Counted from the stretch's first letter, positions 40,885 to 49,075 are shown. The stretch: DNA of 62,301 nucleotides from Actinoplanes italicus (GCF_003001815.1 NZ_PVMZ01000042.1:1-62301); one strand, 5' to 3'. The notes: generated by a model from the letters alone, not told the origin. A program made the numbers and translations.

Positions 40885-41128
40885 GGCCGGCCTCCTCGAG
40901 GAGCGCCTGCCCGAACTCCGTCGGCTCCCACAGCCGGGTCGTGCTCGGCTGCTCGATCCAGCCGTGCCGCTCCAGCTCCCAGACGCCGTGGCGGACGTCG
41001 ACGGGCTCCTCGCCGTCGACGTGGAGGCGCGGGGTGAAGTCGTCGTCGTCGAAGACCTTGCCGTCGGCGACGTCGCGGAGCAGAGCGAGGCGGGCGGCCG
41101 TCTGCTCGAGCATGGTCGGGTCAGCCAC
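40877..41128 (-). CDS. winged-helix-like small protein
   Basis: An 83-residue protein from GTG 41128. The order of elements (LALLRDVADGKV, HGVWELERHGWIEQP, TRLWEPTEFGQALLEEAG) resembles a small winged helix. Probably a DNA-binding accessory protein; no family assigned. Confidence 0.5.
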   Translation of the reverse strand: MADPTMLEQTAARLALLRDVADGKVFDDDDFTPRLHVDGEEPVDVRHGVWELERHGWIEQPSTTRLWEPTEFGQALLEEAGRA

Positions 41129-41267
41129 GGTTCACCGCCCTGGCGAGGCGGAGGCGGCGGCGCCGCTCCGAGCGGCTCATGACGAGCCACTCGGAGGGCG
41201 CAACCTTGCACAGCTCAGCGGCGAGCTTCGACCGCTCGGCCGCGCGACGCTTCGTACGGGCCGACAT
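41121..41267 (-). CDS. 48-residue basic microprotein
   Basis: ATG 41267 opens a 48-residue frame ending at TGA 41121. It starts MSARTKRRAAERSKLAAELC and ends with an arginine-rich helix RRRRLRLARAVNRG. It starts two bases after the stop of the upstream gene and overlaps the next by eight bases. The high positive charge suggests nucleic-acid binding. Confidence 0.5.
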   Translation of the reverse strand: MSARTKRRAAERSKLAAELCKVAPSEWLVMSRSERRRRLRLARAVNRG

Positions 41268-41268
41268 C

Positions 41269-41760
41269 TCAGCCACCACTCCGGCCACCGAGCCACGGCG
41301 GCACCAGCCCGCCGGCCGCCTTCACCAGAGTCCGGCAGTCCGAGCACCGGGAGAGGTGGTCGTCGACGGTCTCACCGCCGAGAATCAGCCCCGCCAGCGT
41401 GCCGAGCGGGTTCACGCTGTCCGTCGGCGGGTCGGCCGGTTTGCCGAGACGCCGGGCTGCGGCGGCGATGCGCTGGAACGTCTCGGCCTTTCGCCGCTGG
41501 GCGCACATCGAGCAGTTGCACGGCGGCGGCTCCTCTGCCTTCGGCTCGGCCGGCTCGTCCTCCGCCTGGTCGGTGCCGCGCAGGTACGCCTCGAACGCCT
41601 TCGCGGTCTCGACGATCTCCTCCGCCGCCGGCATCACCCGCGCGCCCGGAACGGAGATCATCACCTGGTCCGGGTCGTACGCGTCGACCGCGAGCTCCAG
41701 CGCGGCGGCGCGGATGTTCATGTCGGTGTCGACGCCGTCGACGTCACCCAGGCCGATCAC
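41269..41760 (-). CDS. hypothetical early protein with Cys cluster
   Basis: A 163-residue protein from GTG 41760 (GTGA overlap). The N-terminal 65 residues are alpha/beta, then an acidic linker, then PPPCNCSMCAQRRKAETFQR with three close cysteines, and finally CSDC. A metal-binding helical C-terminus is likely. Function unknown. Confidence 0.55.
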   Translation of the reverse strand: MIGLGDVDGVDTDMNIRAAALELAVDAYDPDQVMISVPGARVMPAAEEIVETAKAFEAYLRGTDQAEDEPAEPKAEEPPPCNCSMCAQRRKAETFQRIAAAARRLGKPADPPTDSVNPLGTLAGLILGGETVDDHLSRCSDCRTLVKAAGGLVPPWLGGRSGG

Positions 41761-42266
41761 TGGTCGTTCCCGGAGAACGTCGCCGCCGGGACGCCAGCCT
41801 CGGCCGCCTCGGCACGCTCGGCCAGGATCTCCTCGCCGGAGGCCTCCGGCACCGTGTGCTCGCCGTCCGGGCCGAGCCGGACCTCACCGAGCTGGCGCGG
41901 CTCACCGTCGTCCGGGCCGTCGAAGTCGAACGACTGCTGACCCTCCAGCTGCGCACCCGACTGCGCCGGCACGTCGTCCGCCGTGCCCAGTCCGCGCTCC
42001 TTGCGCAGCGCGTCGATCATGTCGAGCACCTGCTTGGCCCAGCCGTGCGAGTCCTCGCCGTCCGCGTCGACGACTGCCTCCACGACCGGCAGCGCCACGG
42101 TCAGGGTGTTTCCGGTCGCGACCTCCGTGTACTGGTGGAACTCAACCCACCCGACGATCGGGACCCGCCGGGTCCGGTTGTCGTTGATCAGGTCGGCGAC
42201 CTTGGTGAGCCCGTTGTTCGGCCGGGTCTTCTTGCTCCAGGTCCCGGACAGGTTCACAGCGTCCAT
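41757..42266 (-). CDS. hypothetical early protein, possible recombination partner
   Basis: A 169-residue protein from ATG 42266. The N-terminal ~95 residues are beta-rich (RVPIVGWVEFHQYTEVATGN, TLTVALPVVEAVVDADG) and the rest is acidic and disordered. It has the architecture of single-strand-binding-like proteins (compact beta domain with acidic tail) but no conserved OB motif is recognised. It lies in the recombination/replication block. Confidence 0.5.
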   Translation of the reverse strand: MDAVNLSGTWSKKTRPNNGLTKVADLINDNRTRRVPIVGWVEFHQYTEVATGNTLTVALPVVEAVVDADGEDSHGWAKQVLDMIDALRKERGLGTADDVPAQSGAQLEGQQSFDFDGPDDGEPRQLGEVRLGPDGEHTVPEASGEEILAERAEAAEAGVPAATFSGNDQ

Positions 42267-42274
42267 GTGTGGTG

Positions 42275-42889
42275 CTACTCCTCGATGAAGGTGATGCGGA
42301 CACGGACCGGCTCGAGCCGGCCGCAGGGGTGGTTGTGGTGCTCCCGGTACCGGCCGCCGCAGATGGGGCAGAGGTACCGGACGTGGGTGTCGTACAGCCG
42401 CTCGTCGGCGGGTTCGATGCCGCGCTCTTGGAGGTCGCGGGCGTAGTCCTCGGCCTGCTCCAGCTGGGCGGTCAGCGAGTCGACCTCGACGCGGGCCTTG
42501 GCCGTCTGCGCCTGCTCCGCGGCGATCTTCTCGGCCATCTGGAGCAGCGCGCTGTCGAGCTTGGCCTGGGCCGCGTCGCGATCGCGTTCGGTCTCCTCGA
42601 TGCGGGCGCGGGCCGCGGTGAGGAGATCGGACATGTCGAGGAGGCGGCTCTGCTTCTGGTCGACGAGCGCGGCGAGCTGGTCGCGTTCCTGCTCGAGTTC
42701 GGCGAGCCGGGCCGCCAACTCGGCCTCCCGGGACACGTCGTCCTGGACCTCGCCGAGCAGCGCCGTGACATCCAACGCCACCGACGCGGCCAGCTCGAAC
42801 TTCGTGCACCCGGGACACGACTTGCAGTCCCGCAGGGCCAGCAGATGCCGGCCTTGCGGATGCCCGCACACGCAATCCAGCGCGGTCAT
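42275..42889 (-). CDS. zinc-finger and coiled-coil protein
   Basis: A 204-residue protein: an N-terminal Cys group (CVCGHPQGRHLLALRDCKSC), a long coiled coil (about residues 55-150, rich in Glu, Gln, Leu) and a C-terminal zinc knuckle CPICGGRYREHHNHPCG. Two metal ends on a rod suggest a scaffold or regulator for nucleic-acid complexes. Unknown family. Confidence 0.6.
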   Translation of the reverse strand: MTALDCVCGHPQGRHLLALRDCKSCPGCTKFELAASVALDVTALLGEVQDDVSREAELAARLAELEQERDQLAALVDQKQSRLLDMSDLLTAARARIEETERDRDAAQAKLDSALLQMAEKIAAEQAQTAKARVEVDSLTAQLEQAEDYARDLQERGIEPADERLYDTHVRYLCPICGGRYREHHNHPCGRLEPVRVRITFIEE

Positions 42890-43173
42890 GACGTCGGCCC
42901 CGGCACGACCGGCGGCACCGGAGCGCCCGGCACCCGCAGACAGAGGATGTTGTGGAGGTCCAGCGCCAGGTCCATGAGCTGCTGGTCCCGGTCGTCGGGC
43001 TCCAGGTCCACCTGCTCGCTGAGCGCGGCATCGATCCGGGCGCGGGCCGTGAGGATCCGGTCGGCCAGCACCGCCGCGCGGCGGGCATCGGCGGACGGCT
43101 CATGCGGCACCTTGACGAAGACCACGTCATCGACGGCCGGCTTCTCGCGGTCGCTGTCTGGACGGAACATCAC
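42886..43173 (-). CDS. hypothetical helical protein
   Basis: A 95-residue protein (GTG 43173 or ATG 43170), coupled to the RuvC-like gene by GTGA. It is helical and acidic with LADRILTARARIDAALSEQV. No domain recognised. Confidence 0.5.
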   Translation of the reverse strand: MMFRPDSDREKPAVDDVVFVKVPHEPSADARRAAVLADRILTARARIDAALSEQVDLEPDDRDQQLMDLALDLHNILCLRVPGAPVPPVVPGPTS

Positions 43174-43775
43174 GCCGCCTCCAGGGCGAGCGTTGGCCAG
43201 CAGATCCCATCGATCACCTCGGCCGCCCGGCCGTGCGGCATCGGCGCCAGCGGCTGTCCGTACGCGGCGAGGCCGAGCGACATCAATGCGGTCGCGTCAC
43301 ATGCGTTGTCGTCCCGCGGAATGTTCAGCAGGTGCCCGTAGGTGGCGATGGTCGCCTCGATCACCTTGTTCTTGGTGACCTTGTTGACGCCCCGCGTGGC
43401 ACCGGACCCGGTCGCCCACACCTTCACCGTCGCAGGCGACACATCGACGACCGGGATACCCATACGCCACAGCCACTGCAGGACGTTCGCGCGCACGTGG
43501 TGCAGCGGGTAGTCCGATCCCGACTTGCGGGAGAACGTGCCCTCCAGGACAACCACATCGACGCGCGCAGCGCCGATCAGCCGGTTGCCCGAGCCGTACC
43601 CACAAGCGCGGCGAACGGCCATATCGATGATGTCCGTCTGGACACGCAGTGGCCGCTTGGATGTATCGATGACCTGCGTCCACAGTTGCGGCTCACCGGT
43701 CGACGCGTGCGTCGATGCGATACCGGTCGCGGCGGTCGATAGATCGAGCCCCACCACTCGCAGCGGCCGCATCAT
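43170..43775 (-). CDS. RuvC-like Holliday junction resolvase
   Basis: A 201-residue RNase H-fold nuclease of the RuvC class, from ATG 43775. Catalytic acids are visible at Asp11 (VGLDLSTAATG), Glu78 (VVVLEGTF), and Asp156/Asp160 (RDDNACDAT). It should cut branched recombination or replication intermediates before packaging. It lies among exonuclease and annealing genes, as in phages with Red-like systems. Confidence 0.82.
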   Translation of the reverse strand: MMRPLRVVGLDLSTAATGIASTHASTGEPQLWTQVIDTSKRPLRVQTDIIDMAVRRACGYGSGNRLIGAARVDVVVLEGTFSRKSGSDYPLHHVRANVLQWLWRMGIPVVDVSPATVKVWATGSGATRGVNKVTKNKVIEATIATYGHLLNIPRDDNACDATALMSLGLAAYGQPLAPMPHGRAAEVIDGICWPTLALEAA

Positions 43776-44098
43776 CGACCGCCGCCGGTTGGATTGATGA
43801 GCGTCGCCAGCCGGACGCACGCATCGACGCACAGCACCCGCACCGTGTCCCGGCCCGCCTTGCGGTCCTCGATCAGGCCGGCGTCCCGCAGGATCGCCAG
43901 CTGATGCGACACGGTCGGCTGCGACAGGCCGAGCAGTGGCACCAGATCCGCGCCGCGTAGCGGGCCTTGCTGGCGGAGTAGGCCGAGGATCCGCAGCCGG
44001 GTCGGGTCCGCGAGGACCTTCAGATGGGTGGCGAGCACGGCGGCGTCGTCGGCGTTGAAGTCCGCGACCGCGAACGGCGACACCAGGTCGGCGCTCAC
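43772..44098 (-). CDS. ArsR-family regulator without the metal motif
   Basis: A 108-residue winged-helix ArsR/SmtB-type protein from GTG 44098. LKVLADPTRLRILGLLRQQG and the recognition helix GLSQPTVSHQLAILRDAGLI are typical. The usual metal motif (ELCVCDL) is replaced by LRGADLVPL, so it is not a canonical metal sensor; a single cysteine pair lies near the end (VLCVDACVR). It may regulate phage or host promoters. Confidence 0.8.
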   Translation of the reverse strand: MSADLVSPFAVADFNADDAAVLATHLKVLADPTRLRILGLLRQQGPLRGADLVPLLGLSQPTVSHQLAILRDAGLIEDRKAGRDTVRVLCVDACVRLATLINPTGGGR

Positions 44099-45018
44099 CG
44101 GGCGTCGCCCTCGGCCGGGGCGACGTCGTGGCCGTCGTAGCCCGGGAACTGCGGACCGACCGGGTGACCCTGCTGCAGGTTGCACGGCCCGGCCGGCGTC
44201 TCCCACCCACACACCACCGCGGCGGTGGCCGGGGCGCGCTGGCCGGTGATCTCGGCGGCCGTCACCGGCTCGTCCGGGAACTCCGCGTCGGCCGTCGTTT
44301 CGCCGCGCCCGATCGACCGGATCACGATCAGCATGTCCGCGACGTCGACCGAGGTCCACTGCCCACGCGGCCTGCCGATTCGGGCCGCGAGCCGGGCCGG
44401 GTTGACGCCGAGCTTCCCGAACGCTTCAACCATCTGCGCCACCCGGTCGAGCAGCGGCTTCCCGTCGCCCTTCTGCAGAGTCTCCCGGCACACCTCCTGA
44501 GCGCGGTCGACGTAGTCCCGCGGGAGGGTCGCCCAGATGCACTCGCGGAGCGCCCTGGCGCCGACGTTCTGGTTGTTGAGGTAGATGTCGCCCAGGTCGG
44601 TGAGGACCTTGCGGCCGCCGCCGGCCATCTTGGCGTGCGGCACCTGGAAGGTTCGCGACGAGCGGACGTTGGTCTGCTGGTCCCAGGCGTAGGCGCGGAT
44701 CTCGGACATGCCGCGGACGTCGTCGCGGGACAGCTCGTGCACGCCGGAGTCGTGGTTGCCCCAGATCAGGGCGATAGCGCGGGCGAGGTGCACGGAGGGG
44801 CCACGGCCGCGGTTGGGCACCGAGTAGAACGCGACCTCGGCGAGGCCGAGGCGGCGGCAGGCGTCTTCCATCTCGGCCCAGGCGCGGCGGATGTCGCGCG
44901 GGTTCATCTGGGCGACCTGGACGGCGGCGGCGACCTCGGCCACCGCGCGGGCCTGCTCGACGGCGGTCGTCTGGGTGATCGGCGTCGGCGCGGCGAGCCG
45001 GTCGAGGGTGTTGGTCAT
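44095..45018 (-). CDS. probable DNA annealing/recombination protein
   Basis: A 307-residue protein from ATG 45018. It sits beside the exonuclease and RuvC-like genes, where phages encode a RecT/Sak-type annealing protein. Blocks NPRDIRRAWAEMEDACRRLG, DDVRGMSEIRAYAWDQQTNV and LNNQNVGARALRECIWATLP recur in actinophage proteins at this place. The C-terminal ~60 residues are a flexible tail with a Cys pair. No catalytic motif is seen, as expected of an annealing protein. The call rests on context. Confidence 0.55.
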   Translation of the reverse strand: MTNTLDRLAAPTPITQTTAVEQARAVAEVAAAVQVAQMNPRDIRRAWAEMEDACRRLGLAEVAFYSVPNRGRGPSVHLARAIALIWGNHDSGVHELSRDDVRGMSEIRAYAWDQQTNVRSSRTFQVPHAKMAGGGRKVLTDLGDIYLNNQNVGARALRECIWATLPRDYVDRAQEVCRETLQKGDGKPLLDRVAQMVEAFGKLGVNPARLAARIGRPRGQWTSVDVADMLIVIRSIGRGETTADAEFPDEPVTAAEITGQRAPATAAVVCGWETPAGPCNLQQGHPVGPQFPGYDGHDVAPAEGDAR

Positions 45019-45251
45019 CAGAACGGCACCTGATTCCTCGCGTTGGTGATGTCTTCCACGGCCTTGTTGGCGACGTCCTGCGCGATCGCGCCAAGACAGG
45101 TCACCGGCGGCAGCTCGCCGCCCGGCGACCAGGTCGCGCGGCGCGGGACGGTGATGGTCACCTGCACCTCGATCCCTTCGAGGTCGGTGATCGTGGACTG
45201 GAACTTCCATTCGCCCGGCCAGTCCTCCGAGCCGTCATCGACCGCCCTCAC
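45018..45251 (-). CDS. hypothetical protein between annealing protein and exonuclease
   Basis: A 77-residue protein from GTG 45251. WKFQSTITDLEGIEVQVTIT is a beta hairpin, followed by a Pro-rich loop and a C-terminal helix. Coupled to both neighbours (GTGA, TGATG), so it probably belongs to the recombination set. Confidence 0.55.
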   Translation of the reverse strand: MRAVDDGSEDWPGEWKFQSTITDLEGIEVQVTITVPRRATWSPGGELPPVTCLGAIAQDVANKAVEDITNARNQVPF

Positions 45252-46150
45252 CAGACGACTCCGTCCAGCTCGCGGGTCTCCCACGGCGGCAGCTCGGCGA
45301 TCACGACGTCGTCCGAGTAGCCCGGCCACCGCTTGTCCCGGACGCATTCGGCGTACCGGTCGAAGGCTTGCCGAACCCGGATCGCGCCCATCCGCATCGC
45401 CGTGTGGTCCGGCTGCACCACGGTGGTCAGGTACGGCGGTTCCTTCTCCTGCACCAGCAGCAGGAACACCGATTCGTCCTCGCCGCAGATCCCCAGCGCG
45501 GCGGCCGCGGCCCGGTAGAAGGCGCCCTGAATGTGGTAGCCATGCTGGGCGATCGCTTTCTCGACGTCGGCCGGCGCCGCGGACACCGCGGACTTGTAGT
45601 CGACGATCGCGGTGCGGCCGGACGGCAAACGCACGATGCGGTCGGGCCGGGACCGGCCCCAGGCGCCGCGGTGCTTCCAGAACAGCGACAGCTCGGTAGC
45701 GCCGATCGTCGGGTCGAGGAGCGGCCGGGCCAGCGGTTCGGCGCGCATCGCCTCGGCCATCGCGTCGACCATGGCCATCTGCGACGGCTTGAGCGGTACC
45801 TTGCCGTCGGCCCGCAGTGCCTCGACGGCGGCGATGTCGTCGTGCTTCTGCCAGGCCTCCGGGTTCTTCCCGGTGCCGGGGAACAGCACGAGCTCGGCAC
45901 CGGCGCCGAGGATCTTGCGGTGGGCGGCCTTGCCCACCTCGAAGGTCGTCTTGTAGGGCTGCTGGTTGTCGGCCCACCACCGGAACTTGGCCGGGCAGGT
46001 GTCGAGGAGTTTCCGGGCGCCGGTCGACGAGAGGGAGCCGCCGACAACCGGGTCGTCGTGGTAGACGGCCTCGGGCATGAGCGCGTGCTGGCTGGGTTCG
46101 GTGATCGTCCAATCGCCGGTGGCCGGCGGCAGGGTCAGCTGCTCGGTCAC
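45248..46150 (-). CDS. PD-(D/E)XK exonuclease (RecE-like)
   Basis: A 300-residue nuclease from GTG 46150 (GTGA overlap). Fold marks: SLSSTGARKLLDTCPAKFRW, the conserved His77 (GKAAHRKIL), Glu153, Asp170 (RPDRIV) and the core Asp184-Tyr-Lys186 (AIVDYKSA). It resembles the RecE/lambda-exonuclease-type DUF3799 enzymes that resect double-strand ends for the annealing protein. Confidence 0.8.
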   Translation of the reverse strand: MTEQLTLPPATGDWTITEPSQHALMPEAVYHDDPVVGGSLSSTGARKLLDTCPAKFRWWADNQQPYKTTFEVGKAAHRKILGAGAELVLFPGTGKNPEAWQKHDDIAAVEALRADGKVPLKPSQMAMVDAMAEAMRAEPLARPLLDPTIGATELSLFWKHRGAWGRSRPDRIVRLPSGRTAIVDYKSAVSAAPADVEKAIAQHGYHIQGAFYRAAAAALGICGEDESVFLLLVQEKEPPYLTTVVQPDHTAMRMGAIRVRQAFDRYAECVRDKRWPGYSDDVVIAELPPWETRELDGVVW

Positions 46151-46584
46151 GCGTCGACCTCCGCCATGTGCGCGGCGGGCCCGGTCACGGCCCACGGCTG
46201 CGCGTGCACCCAGCGGGGCGCGAGCTTGTCGTTCCACCAGCGGGCAAGCCGGTCGCACTTGGCGCACCGGCCGTACCGCTCATCGAGCAGCTCGACGAGG
46301 TGCGCGGGAATCAGGCCCATCGCGGCGAGGACACGCAGCGTCGTGGCCGCGTCGAACTCCTCGGCCTGGAGGTGGCGCTGGTCGTCGAGGTTGACGTAGA
46401 GGTGCGGTCCGCCGTCGGGCGTCCAGGCGATCGCGACGAGGTCGGTGTAGCCGTCGCGGTCCCACGCCATTTCGATCAGGCGTCCGGTCTCGTCGTCACG
46501 GATGACGCTCCGGCGTACGTCCTTCTGCTGGCGGGCCCATCGCATCGCGGCACCGATCGCGCGCCAGCAGGGGATGGCCTTCAT
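46147..46584 (-). CDS. hypothetical early protein
   Basis: A 145-residue protein from ATG 46584 (ATGA overlap). AIAWTPDGGPHLYVNLDDQR and the end segment RCAKCDRLARWWNDKLAPRW are its clearest parts; one CxxC is visible. No function is known. Confidence 0.55.
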   Translation of the reverse strand: MKAIPCWRAIGAAMRWARQQKDVRRSVIRDDETGRLIEMAWDRDGYTDLVAIAWTPDGGPHLYVNLDDQRHLQAEEFDAATTLRVLAAMGLIPAHLVELLDERYGRCAKCDRLARWWNDKLAPRWVHAQPWAVTGPAAHMAEVDA

Positions 46585-47204
46585 CGGGCAACACCGCCCG
46601 CGCGCTCGTAGACCGTCACCCAGTCCCGCAGCCCGTGCCACTGGACCGGCCGGTGCGAGGCCACCTCGGTCCAGCCGGACTCCAACCGCTCCCACATGTC
46701 GTCATCGCCGCAGCACCCATACGGGCCCTCGCCGATGTAGACGATCCGGTCGCCCCGGTACACCTGGACCAGGCGGGCGCCGATCGGGTCGGAGTACGGC
46801 GGCCACGACAGCAGCAACGTCCGCTCCGGACCGGTCGCCCGGACCGCGATCGGGCCCTCCTCGTTAACCACCGGCAGGTGCACGCCGTGGCTGTGCCACT
46901 GCGACGCGCCAGGCTTCAGGTCGGAGGCGGCGACGTCGATGCCGTGCTGGCCGAGGAGCCATGCCCAGTACCCGGACCCGGCGAGCGGGTCAACGACCTG
47001 GGGGCCGCAGTGCTCGACGACGAACGCGACGGTGGCCGGGTCGGTGATGGTCCACGCGTACTCGCTGACCAGGTCGTGGCGGGCGGTGAACTTGTCGAGC
47101 ATGCCGATTCCGCCGACGACCGGGTTCTTGTCCCAGTGGTCGATGGTGACGCTGTCCTTGACCTTGTCCCAGTACGGGTTGGCGTAGGTGGTTGGCGCGC
47201 TCAT
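46581..47204 (-). CDS. orphan DNA methyltransferase-like protein
   Basis: A 207-residue class I SAM-dependent methyltransferase fold from ATG 47204. Motif I is VVDPLAGSG (70-78) and motif IV SWPPY (133-137), a variant of the amino-methyltransferase [DNS]PP[YF] motif. There is no room for a separate target-recognition domain and no partner restriction gene. It may modify phage DNA to escape host restriction; the substrate is uncertain. Confidence 0.7.
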   Translation of the reverse strand: MSAPTTYANPYWDKVKDSVTIDHWDKNPVVGGIGMLDKFTARHDLVSEYAWTITDPATVAFVVEHCGPQVVDPLAGSGYWAWLLGQHGIDVAASDLKPGASQWHSHGVHLPVVNEEGPIAVRATGPERTLLLSWPPYSDPIGARLVQVYRGDRIVYIGEGPYGCCGDDDMWERLESGWTEVASHRPVQWHGLRDWVTVYERAGGVAR

Positions 47205-47608
47205 GCGACACCTGCCCAGCGGAACGGGGCGTCGGTGCTGTCGAGCACCGCGTTGAGGACCCGGACTTCCTGCTCCGTCGTCAACCGCTGGATCTGCCTC
47301 ACCACCACCGCGGTGCCGCACAGCGACACCTCAACCGGCACTCCCTTGGCCTGCAGCAGCGCACAGATCAGGCAGGCCTCCTCCTCCGTCAGCGGCCGCA
47401 GCGGCTCCTGCGTGTACGGGGCCCGCTGCTCACACCGGCCGTACGCGGCCTCCTGCTTCCGGACCGCGCCGCGCCGGGTGAGCGCAGTGCCGGACGCGAT
47501 GGCGCGGCCGGCCATGCCGTCGGTGATGGCCCAGACCCAGCGGCCGCGGTGTTCGGGCCAGGGCAGGGGGCGGTGGGCGAAGTGCTCGAAGTAGATCGGC
47601 CCGGTCAC
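47201..47608 (-). CDS. hypothetical early protein
   Basis: A 135-residue protein from GTG 47608 (GTGA overlap). N-terminal half is aromatic and basic (FAHRPLPWPEHRGRWVWAIT), the C-terminal half has LTEEEACLICALLQAKGVPV. No recognised domain. Confidence 0.55.
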   Translation of the reverse strand: MTGPIYFEHFAHRPLPWPEHRGRWVWAITDGMAGRAIASGTALTRRGAVRKQEAAYGRCEQRAPYTQEPLRPLTEEEACLICALLQAKGVPVEVSLCGTAVVVRQIQRLTTEQEVRVLNAVLDSTDAPFRWAGVA

Positions 47609-48174
47609 GATGCGCTCCCCGCGTTCGGCGGGACGTCGTCGACGGGCAGCGCGTAGACGCACTCGGGGTTCTGGTGAGCGCCGTTGAAGCAGCCGACCGG
47701 GTGGCACGGCGGAATCGGGGCCCAGTGCTCACCCGGGCACCCCGGCTGGCAGGCGTCGTGGCAGTCGTAGGTGCCGTTCGCCCAGCCCGACTTGCCGTGG
47801 CGGCTGACGAACTCCGGGCGCGGGCCGAAGATCTCGGCGACCACGCGGGGGAGGTCCTCCCGGTTCTGCGTCGCGAGGAACAGCTCGAACGACTGGTCGC
47901 CGTCCGCCTCCAGGCCCAGGAGCTGTTCGGCCCGGTCGTGGACGTCGCCGTCGAACCCGTGGATCACGAGGCCTTCGCTCTCGCTGAATTCGAGGACGTC
48001 GCCGCTGAGCAGGCAGGTCCATCCGGCGAAGCAGGCGACGGTGCCGCAGAGCGGGCCGGGCTGGTTGCTGGTGTCGAGGCGTGACACGTAGGTGCCCTGG
48101 TCGTGCTGTTCGGGGTGCTTTCGGATGTAGTCGAGGACGTTGTACGCCAGTTCGGCGTTCGGCTGGCCGGTCAC
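47605..48174 (-). CDS. Cys-rich hypothetical early protein
   Basis: A 189-residue protein from GTG 48174. NVLDYIRKHPEQHDQGTYVS and CGTVACFAGW form a conserved-looking front; similar fronts occur in actinophage proteins of unknown function. The last 60 residues contain five spaced cysteines (YDCHDACQPGCPGEHW). Perhaps metal-binding. Confidence 0.6.
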   Translation of the reverse strand: MTGQPNAELAYNVLDYIRKHPEQHDQGTYVSRLDTSNQPGPLCGTVACFAGWTCLLSGDVLEFSESEGLVIHGFDGDVHDRAEQLLGLEADGDQSFELFLATQNREDLPRVVAEIFGPRPEFVSRHGKSGWANGTYDCHDACQPGCPGEHWAPIPPCHPVGCFNGAHQNPECVYALPVDDVPPNAGSAS

Positions 48175-48458
48175 CGGGCCGCCTCCATCCGGTCCGCGCG
48201 GACCACGGTCAGGAAGATCACGGCGACCGTTCCCGACAGCAGGAACGCCGGGGCCCAGAAGAGCGGCCACCCGTACTCGTCGACCTGGATCACCGACACC
48301 ACGGTCACGACGAACATGGCGAGTCCGGCGCGCATCAGCAGCGAGATGGCCCGGTCCAGGTCGTCGAGCGTCGCGGTCCAGCGGATGCGGTAGATGGCGG
48401 CCGCGGCGAGCACCATGTAGGCGATACCGGCGGCGGCGTAGATCAGATCGAGGATCAC
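48171..48458 (-). CDS. three-helix membrane protein
   Basis: A 95-residue protein from GTG 48458 with hydrophobic segments at about residues 3-22, 43-61 and 70-88. It is one of two adjacent membrane proteins in the early operon, so it is not a lysis protein. A role in superinfection exclusion or membrane remodelling is possible but unproven. Confidence 0.6.
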   Translation of the reverse strand: MILDLIYAAAGIAYMVLAAAAIYRIRWTATLDDLDRAISLLMRAGLAMFVVTVVSVIQVDEYGWPLFWAPAFLLSGTVAVIFLTVVRADRMEAAR

Positions 48459-48679
48459 CGGGCACCCCCGTTGACCCCGTTGATGAGGCCGGTGGCGAGG
48501 CCGGAGATCGCGCCGCGGAGCGCGAACGCAGCGCCCAGGATCAGCGACGCCTTGTAGCCGATCGTCGGGATGGTCGGCCACCACTCGGCGTGGGCGACCC
48601 CGACGCCGATCATGAATGCCCACGCGCCGAGCAGCCAGGAGATGGCGACGACGGCGAGGTTGGCGAGGAACTTGGTCAT
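48455..48679 (-). CDS. two-helix membrane protein
   Basis: A 74-residue protein from ATG 48679 with hydrophobic stretches LANLAVVAISWLLGAWAFMI (5-24) and YKASLILGAAFALRGAISGL (about 42-61). Coupled by GTGA to the three-helix protein downstream. Confidence 0.6.
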   Translation of the reverse strand: MTKFLANLAVVAISWLLGAWAFMIGVGVAHAEWWPTIPTIGYKASLILGAAFALRGAISGLATGLINGVNGGAR

Positions 48680-48996
48680 CGGGCACCGCCCGGCCACGTC
48701 GCGGCGAACAGCAGGCCACGCGACCGCGTCCACCGGTGGAACCCGACGTAGAACCACGGACGCCGCGGCTCCTCCGGCTCGACCGGCGTGCCGTACAGGA
48801 CCGGGATCGTGATCCGCTCGGTCTCGGCACCCGGCTGGGGCTCGGGCACGAACGTCGGCGCCACGTAGATCGGGTTCTCGCCGGACGCCTCCGGCCGGCG
48901 CGGCCACGGGGCGGTCCCGTTGGCCGCCAACTGGCGGACGGCGGCGAGGTTGGGCTGTTCGATGGTGTGGATGTAGGACTCGGCCAGCAAGGTCAT
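48676..48996 (-). CDS. hypothetical early protein
   Basis: A 106-residue proline-rich protein from ATG 48996 behind GGAG. ESYIHTIEQPNLAAVRQLAA precedes a Pro/Glu-rich centre and a PWFYVGFHRWTRSRG end. First gene after a strong terminator, so a promoter may lie between 49000 and 49047. Confidence 0.55.
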   Translation of the reverse strand: MTLLAESYIHTIEQPNLAAVRQLAANGTAPWPRRPEASGENPIYVAPTFVPEPQPGAETERITIPVLYGTPVEPEEPRRPWFYVGFHRWTRSRGLLFAATWPGGAR

Positions 48997-49047
48997 CAGA
49001 TGCTCCTGAGGTAGGAGGAGAGCTGGAAGAAAGTCGATGGGGTGGCC

Positions 49048-49075
49048 GGGGCGCTGTCTGGCGGGACAGCGCCCC
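49048..49075 (-). terminator. hairpin between two early gene blocks
   Basis: GGGGCGCTGTC (49048-49058) pairs with GACAGCGCCCC (49065-49075), loop six bases, no T-run. It lies downstream of the 49164 stop and could attenuate early transcription. Confidence 0.65.
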
